From Boswellia sacra (Eukaryota; Streptophyta; Magnoliopsida; Sapindales; Burseraceae), in contig SNVD02003247.1 in assembly GCA_013180625.2 (NCBI GenBank), positions 62,001 to 126,000 of the forward strand: a stretch of DNA of 64,000 bases. Reading direction: 5' to 3'. The notes under the pieces were generated by a model, which was not told where the DNA came from, ran no database searches, and saw only the letters and a list, made by a program, of their open reading frames with translations. Below, one piece after another: positions 11,753 through 20,880 of the stretch (the first letter of the stretch is position 1; every line of letters begins with the position of its first letter). The position numbers and the translations under genes are program-made.

Positions 11753-12402
11753 ATATTTTGGAATCGCCGAATTGGTGTTTTCTCCATTTCTAAAAGTGCT
11801 CTAAACTTGTGCAAGACAATGATGTACGTTAGGTAATATGCGATTCAAGTGCAAGACAGGTTATAAAATGACATTTCAAAATATGCAGCATGGATATATA
11901 CACACGTAAAACTCTCAAATTTTACACATGGGGACATAATTTCGGTGGGGGTTGCTCGATGCAGATTTATCGCCACAAGATTTGAAAAAATGAGATATGC
12001 TTTCGGCGAGGTTGACAAAACCTACACACTTGTCTCCCACGTGAAGCATGGAAAATGGAGATACACTTTCGGCAGGGGTTGACAAAACCCCCATACTTGT
12101 CTCCCACGTGAAGCATTAAAAATGGAGATACACTTTCGGTGGAGGTTGACAAAACCTCCACACTTGTCTCCCACGTGTACTATGCCATAGGGTAGTCATA
12201 TGGTTTGTCAAAAAGAAAACTTGAAATTAAAACAAACAAAATCAACAAACAACAACAACACAAAAACAACATTGATAATCAGATCAAACGAAACAAGAAA
12301 AAAAAATTCTACAACAACAACACACATTCAAATATACAAGTAGTTGTGATTGTGGCTCACATCTTCCTCTGGTTTTACGTCCAGTAACGGCTGAAACGCC
12401 TT
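11753..12402. other. Gypsy interior spacer with A-rich stretch
   Basis: Non-coding sequence containing the short tandem repeats listed separately, and an AAC/CAACAA-rich tract at 12225-12340. Confidence 0.5.
11941..12184. repeat. Four imperfect 60-66 bp tandem repeats
   Basis: Units begin with TTTCGG at about 11940, 12001, 12067 and 12133. The last three share GGTTGACAAAACC and CTTGTCTCCCACGTG, and the first is more diverged. The repeated CACGTG is a perfect G-box core. Confidence 0.8.
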
Positions 12403-12948
12403 CTATGAGTCGGGGATTTGCTTCCCATCCAGTTTTCTTATAAACTGGCAAACAGGGTCATTTTTAGTCAGATTCCCTAGACTATAACACTGCAATTCAT
12501 CACGAAATTGTGTCCATAGATTAAGCAATTCACGATGAACAAGTCCACAAGAATGTGACTCGAGAGTTAACAAAACATTATCCAGCGACTCATTACTCAA
12601 ACATTTCTTAATAAATGAAAGTTTATCTTCTCTATTCCTGGACGCAAAACCTAATGAACGACAAGTCTGGTTACAATTCCATCTAGCACATTTATAACAT
12701 ACTTGTAACCTTTTCGCTCTTCGCCTCTTGGCGTAGTAGCTCTTTCCTAGACCAGGCATGTATTTTGCGAGATTAATGTCCGGCTCACCCGACAATCTCA
12801 CCTTGGCTTCGATAAGCCATCGGATATCAGCAGGCACATTTAGGAGCATCAATGCCCAAAGTCTAGTCATCCCTACTTTATAAATTTTAAACACAGCATT
12901 TTGAGGAAGTGAAGGGAAATATTTATGAAGGTTCGATAGAAAGATATC
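12403..12948 (-). CDS. Intact ORF resembling a betaflexivirus cysteine-rich nucleic-acid-binding protein
   Basis: This is 181 codons without a stop, ending at 12403. The first five codons of the longer open frame come from the adapter at 12949-12986, so the true N-terminus is unknown. A basic cluster (KRRRAKR) lies directly before a cysteine set spaced CX2CX4CX3C. This basic-plus-zinc-finger layout is that of the small 3'-proximal nucleic-acid-binding/silencing-related proteins of carlavirus- and mandarivirus-type plant RNA viruses. The long extension after the finger is less familiar. It is not a retrotransposon domain. It could be an endogenised viral segment carried by the element, or an assembly chimera, because it touches the adapter. 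The family call rests on motif layout only. Confidence 0.45.
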   Translation of the reverse strand, partial: DIFLSNLHKYFPSLPQNAVFKIYKVGMTRLWALMLLNVPADIRWLIEAKVRLSGEPDINLAKYMPGLGKSYYAKRRRAKRLQVCYKCARWNCNQTCRSLGFASRNREDKLSFIKKCLSNESLDNVLLTLESHSCGLVHRELLNLWTQFRDELQCYSLGNLTKNDPVCQFIRKLDGKQIPDS

Positions 12949-12986
12949 CTGTCTCTTATACACATCTAGATGTGTATAAGAGACAG
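12949..12986. other. Nextera mate-pair junction adapter (assembly artefact)
   Basis: CTGTCTCTTATACACATCT (12949-12967) is the 19-bp Tn5 mosaic end, followed immediately by its exact reverse complement (12968-12986). This 38-bp duplex is the circularisation junction of Nextera mate-pair libraries. Its translation gives the database-artefact peptide SYTHLDVYKRQ. Sequence on either side comes from two ends of one library fragment, so adjacency across it is not real. Confidence 0.97.
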
Positions 12987-13360
12987 ATTACCGATAATGC
13001 GATTGAGTTTGTTCTTCTCCCAGATATGCACGTTTCAAAACCTTCGAACAATGGCTTCAACTCCCGTTTGAATGTTTCCTCAAGCTGTTGCACAACTGAA
13101 CTCAAAGCACGAAATAATCACATTAAACACAAGGAAGGAAGAGTGAAAAAAAAAAGAAACGAAACTAAAGACACATAAAAGAGATAACAACACAATAACA
13201 AACAAAAGTAAAAAACAAGTAAAAACAAATAAAAACAAATAAGACAGATGTCAAAGAGAGATAAAACCTGATCAATTTGATGGCCTACGAATGGAATCTC
13301 CTCGAGACACAAAAATTGATCATTATTACCTTCTTATTTTCTTCTCTTTTTATTTATTTT
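12987..13360. other. Gypsy interior, right of the adapter
   Basis: A-rich, mostly non-coding. On the minus strand about 43 codons stay open into the adapter (13115 to 12987, including QLEETFKRELKPLFEGFE), which I do not recognise. Confidence 0.4.
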
Positions 13361-14133
13361 TCAAAAAACATTGGGTTGCCTCCCAATAAGCGCTTGGTTT
13401 AACGTCCTCAGCCCAACGTTGGGTTCCATCATGGGAGGATCCAATCTCCGCTGTGCTTCTCTAGTGGGCTTGGATCCTTCTTCCAACAAGAAATGGTGCA
13501 TGCATATGGCTGGGCCTTGGATGTTAGCAATCGTCCACCCAATAGTTATTTTGTGATCTCTAAGCACTTGGACGAGTTTCTCTTCTTGTAGTAGTGCAAG
13601 GCCCATTTCTATTATAACTGGTAAATAATCATTCTCACCCAAAAACACATGCCTCAAATAATCTGGAAGTAGCTTAAGCTCCAAGGTATTGGCTTTCATC
13701 ATAGAAGGAAGAGGTTTCTCATTAGATAAAGGCAATTCAATGTACGAAACATCATACCTGTTTGTGATGATGGCTATAATCTCATCTAAGCATGCCATAG
13801 CTTCCTCCATTTCTTTGGACACTTGTATCAACCTTCTTGGTTCTTTGGAATTTTCTGTCCCTATGTGCTCACTAATAGCCATTTCCAATCCATCCTTGCA
13901 AGTTAACTCAAAACATTGTTGTGGCAAAGAATCAATAATGTCAACTGCAAAAATAGAATGCAAGTCACTAAGGTAACTCATTGCCCCGAAAATATTGAAA
14001 CGGATCACTTTGCCATCAAACTCCATGGTGAAAGTGCCATCATGAACATCAATCTTGGTTCTAGCATTTTTCAAGGATGGTCTCCCTAAAAGAATCGGAG
14101 TTGGATTAGGGAGATGTCCATCATTCTTTATTT
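13361..14133 (-). pseudogene. pol: Gypsy pol N-terminal part, truncated at the start of reverse transcriptase
   Basis: The minus-strand frame has the protease-RT linker of Athila/Tat-like elements: GRPSLKNARTKIDVHDGT, FDGKVIRFNIF, then HKITIGWTIANIQGP and REAQRRLDPPMME, which normally leads into the RT core. Here the frame breaks after PPMME into sequence encoding TLNQALIGRQP, which is the GTTAAACCAAGCGCTT-type 3' non-coding motif. Reverse transcriptase, RNase H and integrase are therefore lost by a clean internal deletion, separate from the adapter about 400 bp away. Confidence 0.85.
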
Positions 14134-14460
14134 TTAAAGGACATAAAAGTCTGCTGGAAAAACCAATTGATTCACCTGCACAAGCACATCTTCCACAACT
14201 CTTTTGGGATATGCATTAAAATGATCAGCAAGTTGAATAGTAATACCAGTTTTCGTAAAAGGTCCAAGATTTAAAGAAGCATAAATAAATGGCATGACAT
14301 TAATAGCTGCTCCTAAATCTAACATAGCTCTTTCAAACTTGGTATTACCAATGGTGCATGGAATGATGAACGTACCTGGATCTTTGCATTTTGGAGGAAT
14401 TTTTCTTTGCAATACAACTGAAACATTTTCCCCCACACTTACTTTCTCATTTCCCTTCAA
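14134..14460 (-). pseudogene. Gypsy retropepsin (aspartic protease) domain
   Basis: A 108-codon open frame with RKIPPKCKDPGTFIIPCTIG followed by AMLDLGAAINVMP. DLGA is the protease active-site motif in this clade. The domain is preserved, but frames on both sides are shifted, so no Gag-Pro fusion can be made. Confidence 0.85.
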
Positions 14461-15485
14461 CTTTCTCTTGTTGGTGCATAACTCCTTGAGAAATTTTGTA
14501 CAACAAGGTACTTGCTCGATAGCATCCGAAGTGGTATATTTACCTCGATTTTGTGGAAAGTTTCCAGGATTTCTTGTTCTTGTTCCTCCTTCTTTGATTT
14601 TGCAAATCTGCTAGGAAATGGTGGAGGAGTAACATAAGAAGGAATTTGAGTTTCAAGATCGACCTTAGAAGATGATGTGTTGTTCATGGTGGAAGTGGTG
14701 TCATCTCCTTCATCAGTTTGTGATTTCTTTGTCAGGTTTTGGATACTTGCCCCAGTTTCCATTTGCTCTCCACTTCGCAAAGTTATCGCACAATCATTCT
14801 CTCTTGGATTGATCACCGTTTGAGAAGATAATTTTTCTGAGCATTGGCCCTCGAATTTGCTCATGCTAGTAGCCAATTGTCCCATTTGATTTACCTAGGT
14901 TTTGGATACTTGCCCCAGTTTCCTGCTGGAATTGCATTGTGTTAGTGGCAAGTGCATTAACAATATCCTGGAGTGACATACCTGAGTTTTCTGGAGCTGG
15001 TTGTGGTGCTGGTTGTGGCATTGGTGGTGGTTGCATTTGAAATGGTTGCTGCACTCTAGGTTGATTAAAACCTTGTGGCCGATTTGGTATGGCATTTGGA
15101 GTGATTGGTTGATGATTCCAGTAATTAAATTATGTTGATCTTCCCATCCAGCATTGTAAGTGCTAGAGAAAGGATCATACCATTGCCTCGTTTGTCCTGG
15201 AAATCCACCCATGGCATTGGCTTGTTCCATATATTCTTCTTGTAAAGTTGGATACATGTCGATTGGATGCTCCATCGTAGAATATATCCCACATTCATAA
15301 GATTTTTGCATATCTCCTACAGCCATGTTTTCCACAAGAGAGGTTAGCTCAGAAAGTTGTTGTTCAATGTTCGGAGTGCTTACCTCATTTACTCTCCATG
15401 GTACTTGTGGCTCAAATCCGCTACTGAATTGATAGAAGTTTACTGCCATGTTGTCTAAACACAAACAATCAGAAAAGAAAAACAA
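14461..15485 (-). pseudogene. gag: Gypsy gag C-terminal part, frameshifted
   Basis: Fragments at 15485-14895 and 14885-14457 are typical of the Gag C-terminus of these elements: a degraded Cys/His region (ECGIYSTMEHPIDMYP), a GGFPGQTRQWYDPFSSTYN block, a Q/P-rich stretch and NPRENDCAITLRSGEQ near 14800. The capsid-coding front half of Gag is missing between the primer site and about 15485. Frameshifts lie near 15120, 14885 and 14460. Confidence 0.8.
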
Positions 15486-15538
15486 AGAAAATATGAGTCA
15501 ACAATGAAAACAAAATAACAAATCGATTAGAAAATCAA

Positions 15539-15556
15539 TCCCCGGCAACGGCGCCA
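15539..15556 (-). promoter_or_regulatory. Gypsy primer binding site
   Basis: TGGCGCCGTTGCCGGGGA on the minus strand, six bases inside the 5' LTR. This primer site is characteristic of Athila/Tat-like plant elements and fixes the orientation. Confidence 0.9.
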
Positions 15557-15562
15557 AAAACT

Positions 15563-16972
15563 TGATGCTTTCGAAACTAGCAAGTATACTAGTCGCACAA
15601 GTAATAAAGTGATAGTAAGATATCATTCCCACGAGGATTGATTCTAATTAAATTTGTTATTCGAAAGCAAAAACAGAGTAAATGGGGGGTTTTGTTGATT
15701 GATTAACTAAGTGAAATAATAATGCAAACGAAGAATAACAAAACAGAAAGTTAATTCGAATGAAAAATCAATGAGAGAAAGCTGGTTAAGGGATCCTTCT
15801 CTACCACAAGATATGGATTTGCGAATTAATCGTAGAATTGTCATCCAATTACAGCATTGAAGTTATCAACCGTAGATAACAACAAGCTCTGTTATCCCAA
15901 TCTTTCCTTACTTTGTTGTTAAATAAAATAGGCTCTTTATTAATCTCTATCCATTAAACAACCTAGAACAAGCTCTCTAAATTTAATTCAATGGATGCAT
16001 TATGAAAAGAAAGACAGGTTGATCTAAGCAATAAACACACAAGCTCGGATTATTTAACTTAGGTTGTATTCTCCAATTGCAATCTCTGATCACAATTTTG
16101 CTACTAATGATTAGAAATTCAAGACAATTACGGATCAAGATTTCTAGTCTAGCAATAGACAACAACCAGATTATATTCAGTTGGCCATTCCCAAATACAA
16201 TCCAGCAAGCAATCATAAGCATTAATATAGGAAAATACAAGCAACTTCAATTAGAGAATTGGATAACAACTTCTTGCACAATCAACTTACAAAAACCATA
16301 TCAGGGGCTTTGAAATCACCCTCAACCAATTCAGATTCAGTTACACATGTTTAAGAACGTGGTAAATACAATACAACATGGAGACATTCCAGAAAATGAA
16401 AGGGAAGGAAAAAAACTTAGCAAATTTGATGTAATTCTCTTTGGATTGTAGTTCTTCCTCTTTCCAAGCTTCCTTTCTCCTTCAAGAACTCCAGAGATGA
16501 AAGAATTCCAGAGCTGTAGCCTCCACCACGTTCTCCCCTCTTCAAGTTATCAAAATAAAACCCTAAAATGTGTTTAAATACTCTGCTACAGTGACTTGCT
16601 ACAGTGTCCCGTATTATACATGCTACAGTGACTTGTGGAATTATATTTCTATACATCTCACACTGTTTTGATTAGAACTTTTGGTACACTGAATGGATTT
16701 ATAAACCGTAAATTTCTCCAGAAAATAGACTTCGAGAGCTTTCCAACGGTATATAACATGTCATCGGGTTCATTGTATATCAATACAATTAAATCCGAGA
16801 AGATCACTGACTAGCAGAGGTGAAAATGAAGGGTTTTACTCCATTTTTGTGCAAGTTGCTCCAAAACTCCTACAAACATCAAAACCACACAAAAACATAA
16901 AAATACCAAGGAATATAGCAAAGAAACATAGACGAATTGATATGAAAATGATATATAAATAGACACTTATCA
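15563..16972 (-). repeat. Gypsy 5' LTR (1410 bp)
   Basis: On the plus strand it reads TGATGCTTTCGAAAC to GACACTTATCA, paired with 7775-9183. The TSD TAGCA follows at 16973-16977. Confidence 0.93.
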
Positions 16973-16977
16973 TAGCA

Positions 16978-17702
16978 CATCTAAAATACTTGATTTGCTT
17001 CACATAGATCTTATGGGCCCTATGCAAATTGAAAGCATTACAGGTAAAAGATACTTATTTGTTTGTGCGGGTGATTTTTATAGATATACTTGGGTTGATT
17101 TTATTAAAGAAAAATCTGACAATTTTGAAGCTTTCAGGAATTTTTGTGTTAAGCTTGAAAACGAGCAAAATAGGAACATTGGAAGGATTGTGAGAATAAG
17201 AAGTTATCATGGAACTGAGTTCGAAAATGTTAGCTATGCTGACTTTTGCAAATATCATGGAATTGATCATGAATTTTCAGCTCCCAAAACCCTTGAATAG
17301 AATGGCATTGTGGAAAAGAAGAATAGAACTCTTCAAGAGATGGCTAGAGTGATGCTCAATAGCAAGAAGTTGACCAAGAGGCTATGGGCTGAAACAATAA
17401 GCACTACTTGCTATATTTCAAATAAACTTTTTCTAAGACCTAGCACTAACCAGACAACTTATGAAATTTTGAAAGGTCGAAAACTGAATTTGAAATATTT
17501 TCATGTTTTTGGATGTAAGTGTTACATCTTAAATGACAGAGAGCAGTTAGGAAAATTAGATCCGAGAAGTGATGAAGGAGTCTTTGTCGGATATGCACAA
17601 AACAATAAAGCTTTTCGAGTTTACAATTTGAGAACTGAGGTAGTCATGGAATCTTCAAACATAGTATTTGATTATCTGAATGATTATGCAAAGTACTCAT
17701 AA
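16978..17702 (+). pseudogene. pol: Copia integrase core, catalytically dead
   Basis: This continues the copia pol after the gypsy insertion. The first catalytic Asp is in HIDLMGP. The second position reads RSYHGTEFEN where RSDHG is the norm, so the Asp of the DDE triad is Tyr. A TAG at about 17298 precedes NGIVEKKNRTL, which holds the catalytic Glu. The downstream FHVFGCKCY and GVFVGY blocks are conserved. The stop and the lost Asp each abolish function. Confidence 0.88.
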
Positions 17703-17804
17703 GAGGAAAACATAACCAGCTTCACAGAAGATACAGAGAAATCAGATTCAGACAGCAACAATAAAGAAGATTATGTTATGAAAAAAGAAATAGCTGCTGT
17801 TACA

Positions 17805-18309
17805 TGTCACATCCGGTCCCCCGCCCATTTGGGGAACAGGGCCTCATGGGACACCCTCTTTTACCTGTATGGGACCTTACGGTTGTCCTCAGATGGACAC
17901 AGTCTAGTATTGTCCGCTCTGGGCCCATCGACCCTCACGGTTTTGTCCACATCGGGGAACAGGGCCTTATAGGACACCTTCTTTTACCCGTGTGGCGCCT
18001 CCCCCACTCGAACCCAAGACCTTAAAGGTCATTGGCGTTCGAAATGAGTAACTTCGGGCAAGTTACTCACTTCGAACGCCAATGACCTTTAAGGTCTTGG
18101 GTTCGAGTGGGGGAGGCGCCACACGGGTAAAAGAAGGTGTCTTATAAGGTCCTGTTCCCCGATGTGGACAAAACCGTGAGGGTCGATGGGCCCAGAGCGG
18201 ACAATACTGGATTGTGTCCATCTGAGGACAACCGTAAGGTCCCATACAGGTAAAAGAGGGTGTCCCATGAGGCCCTGTTCCCCAAATGGGCGGGGGACCA
18301 GATGTGACA
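17805..18309. mobile_element. 505-bp foldback element (near-perfect palindrome)
   Basis: The two arms, about 250 bp each, are nearly perfect reverse complements around a 5-base loop (CGGGC, 18055-18059). The ends read TGTCACATC...GATGTGACA, with target duplication TTACA at 17800-17804 and 18310-18314. It is GC-richer than its surroundings. It lies in the copia region between integrase and reverse transcriptase. No coding capacity. A MITE/foldback-type transposon, family not identified. Confidence 0.9.
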
Positions 18310-18409
18310 TTACACCTGACGTAACAATGACAACTGACAACTCAGATTTGAACAGAAATTCAATTAAGAATGAGGATGATAGAAAGATCCACCCACTTGG
18401 ATTCAAAAG

Positions 18410-19300
18410 GCACATCTAACAAGTTATATTATTGGAACACCAGATGGTATGATGAAAACTCGAAACAAGGTAAAAAATCAGGCAAGATTTGCATGTTATG
18501 TTTCTTTAGTTGAACCAAAAAATGTGAAAGAAGCTTTAAAAGAAAATGTTTGGATTCAAGCGATGCAAGATGAACTTAATCAGTTTAAAAGGAATGAAGT
18601 ATGAGAATTAGTTCCTAGACCAAAAAATGCAAATATTATTGGAACTAAATAGATATTCAAAAATAAAACTGATGAAAGTGGTCAAGTCATAAGAAATAAA
18701 GCTAGGCTAGTTGCACAAGGTTACACACAAGTAGAACGCTTAGACTTTGATGAAACCTTTGCACCAGTAGCTAGACTTAAGTCAATCAGATTACTACTTG
18801 CAATTATTTGTTTGCTTGATTTTAAGTTGTACCAAATGGATGTTAAAATAACATTTTGAAATGGTTATCTTAAGAAGAAGTCTTTGTTGAACAACCTAAG
18901 GGTTTTGAAGATCCTAAACATCCTAATTTTGTGTACAAATTGCACAAAGCTTTATATGGTTTGAAACAAGCTCCTAGAGCTTGGTATGAAAGGTTGACAA
19001 ATTTTTTGATCAATTGAGGATATAAAAGAGGTAGCAATGATAAGACTTTGTTTATCAAACATATATCTAACTATTTTATTGTTGCTCAAATATATGTGGA
19101 TGACATTGTATTCGAATCAACTAACAAAAACACAACTAATGAGTTTGTTAAGTTGATGCAGGAAGAGTTTGACATGAGCATGGTAGGAGAATTAAATTTC
19201 TTTCTTGGATTGCAGGTTAAGCAAATGAATGATGGGATATTCATATCGTAATCAAAATATGCTAAAAATCTTGTAAAGAAATTTGGGCTTGAGAATTCAA
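18410..19300 (+). pseudogene. pol: Copia reverse transcriptase, multiple stops
   Basis: Conserved RT blocks are readable: [45 protein letters not shown] and the catalytic YVDD box (QIYVDDIVF near 19090). In-frame stops occur at about 18602, 18648, 19015 and 19249. Most can be explained by single C-to-T or G-to-A changes in Trp or Gln codons. Confidence 0.88.
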
Positions 19301-20030
19301 AACCAATGAAAACTCGTATCAGTACTAATCTAAAACTTTCGAAAGACAATGCAGGAAAAGAGGTTGATACAAGTTTGTCTAGAAGTATCATTGGCAGTTT
19401 GTTATACCTCACAGCAAGCAGACTAGACAGTGTAGGACTTTGTGTAAAATTTCAAGCAAATCCCAAATAATCACATCTATCAGCGGCTAAAAGAATCATC
19501 ATGTATGTACATGGAACCCATGATTATGGTATATGGTTTTCTAAAGATATAAATGATTATCTTGCATGGTTTAGTGATGCAGATTGGGTAGGAAATGCAG
19601 ATGATAGAAAAAGCACATCAGGAGGGTGTTTTTATCTTGGTACAACTTAGTTTCATGGCACAGCAAAAAGCAAAATTAATATTTCTTTGTCTACTGCTAA
19701 AGCCGAATACATAGTAGTAGGGAGTTGTTGCATACAACTATTATGGATGAAGCAAATGTTGAGCTATTATGGTATTATACAAAAGCTATAACTGTGTTTT
19801 GTGATAATACTAGTGCTATAAATATTTTCAAAAATCCTGTTCAGCATTCTAAGACAAAACACATAACATAAGATACCATTTTATAAGGGAACTCGTAGAG
19901 TCTAAGGTGATACACATTGAACACATCTCCAGTTATAGACAATTGGCTAACTTGTTCACTAAGGCATTGGATACAACAAGATTTCAAAATCTAAGAAAGG
20001 CCTTAGGCATCTATCAGTTTTCTGAATAAG
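19301..20030 (+). pseudogene. pol: Copia RNase H, degenerate
   Basis: SLLYLTASRLD, the FSDADWVGNADDRKSTSGGCFYLG block of copia RNase H, and LSTAKAEYIVVGSCC are recognisable between 19390 and 19735. The end is riddled with frameshifts and stops. Confidence 0.85.
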
Positions 20031-20880
20031 CACTGCTTACTATTATGTTATTTGTATCTGCAAGATCGTAAGTTTTCTTCTAAGTTAAGCATGTGTGAGC
20101 TGTGATATAAAACTGTGTGATTGCTATGATATTGGTTGAAAATAAAAGGATACAGAGAGGGCTACCAATATATGATGTGTGAAAGCCATCATTGAGAGTA
20201 ACCTCAGGGTATCTAAGAAATATGTTGAGGTCACCCACTATATGAAAAGGGCTACCTCTATATTGTGTGAAAGCTATTGTATTTATTTAGAAAATTCACA
20301 TTGAGATTAACTTTTGTATGTGTAAGAAGCATGCTCAAGTTGATCACTCAATTGAATTAAGTGATAAAATAATTAAAAGTAAATATACAGCTCTAAAATA
20401 TACTTTCTTAGAATGATTCATATGATGTCCAGATATTGTTGTTATGTTTTTATTAACTGTTTTCTGTTACGTTATTCATAACATATGATGCTCTTTGTGC
20501 CAATCCGAAATTTGACTCTTCTTGTGTGTTTATGTGTCAAAGTGCCATGTCAGCTGTATTGAATTGAGGGAGATAAGTTTCAGTGGCAGAAATCCTAACT
20601 CTATTAGAACTCCTTAGTCTAATGGAAATCAAAATTTGAATTTCTATTCATTAATGACCGTTATTAAACGATTTTGGAAAAGGAATTACGGTTTTGGAAA
20701 AAGGAATTAATATTAAATTTTGTTAAAAAAACAAATTTTTTTTTATTCAGCCTAGTATATTACGAGAATAGTTAAGGTATTTTTCTGTTCATTCCATACT
20801 CATTCAACAGTTTCTTCACTGTCCCTCGTCTTGTTTCTCTCTCCCTGTCCTGAGAAATTGTTACAACTTGAAACCCTAAC
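20031..20880 (+). other. Copia spacer between RNase H and the extra ORF
   Basis: Non-coding, AT-rich. It includes two related segments (about 20155-20230 and 20240-20300) containing GAGGGCTACC-like or AGGGCTACC sequence and GTGTGAAAGC. Confidence 0.5.

Larger units (their letters stand above)
7775..16972 (-). mobile_element. Nested non-autonomous Ty3/gypsy element with captured sequences
   Basis: The target duplication TAGCA at 7770-7774 and 16973-16977 is exact. LTRs of 1409 and 1410 bp flank a 6.4-kb interior. The orientation is minus: the primer site TGGCGCCGTTGCCGGGGA (15556 down to 15539) adjoins the right LTR, and a polypurine tract (reverse of CCCCCACACTT) adjoins the left one. The interior keeps a gag C-terminal part, a protease and the first part of pol, then jumps into 3' non-coding sequence. 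No reverse transcriptase, RNase H or integrase is present, so movement would need a helper. The primer site and gag/pro features point to the Athila/Tat-related non-chromovirus clade. Assembly inside is compromised at 12949-12986. Confidence 0.92.

Noticed and set aside
12909..13178. Plus-strand frame across the adapter containing SYTHLDVYKRQ
   Set aside because: The peptide is translated Nextera adapter; the frame joins two unrelated flanks.
17804..18415. Paired frames in the palindrome encoding similar peptides on both strands
   Set aside because: They arise because the arms are reverse complements; there are no protein-family features.
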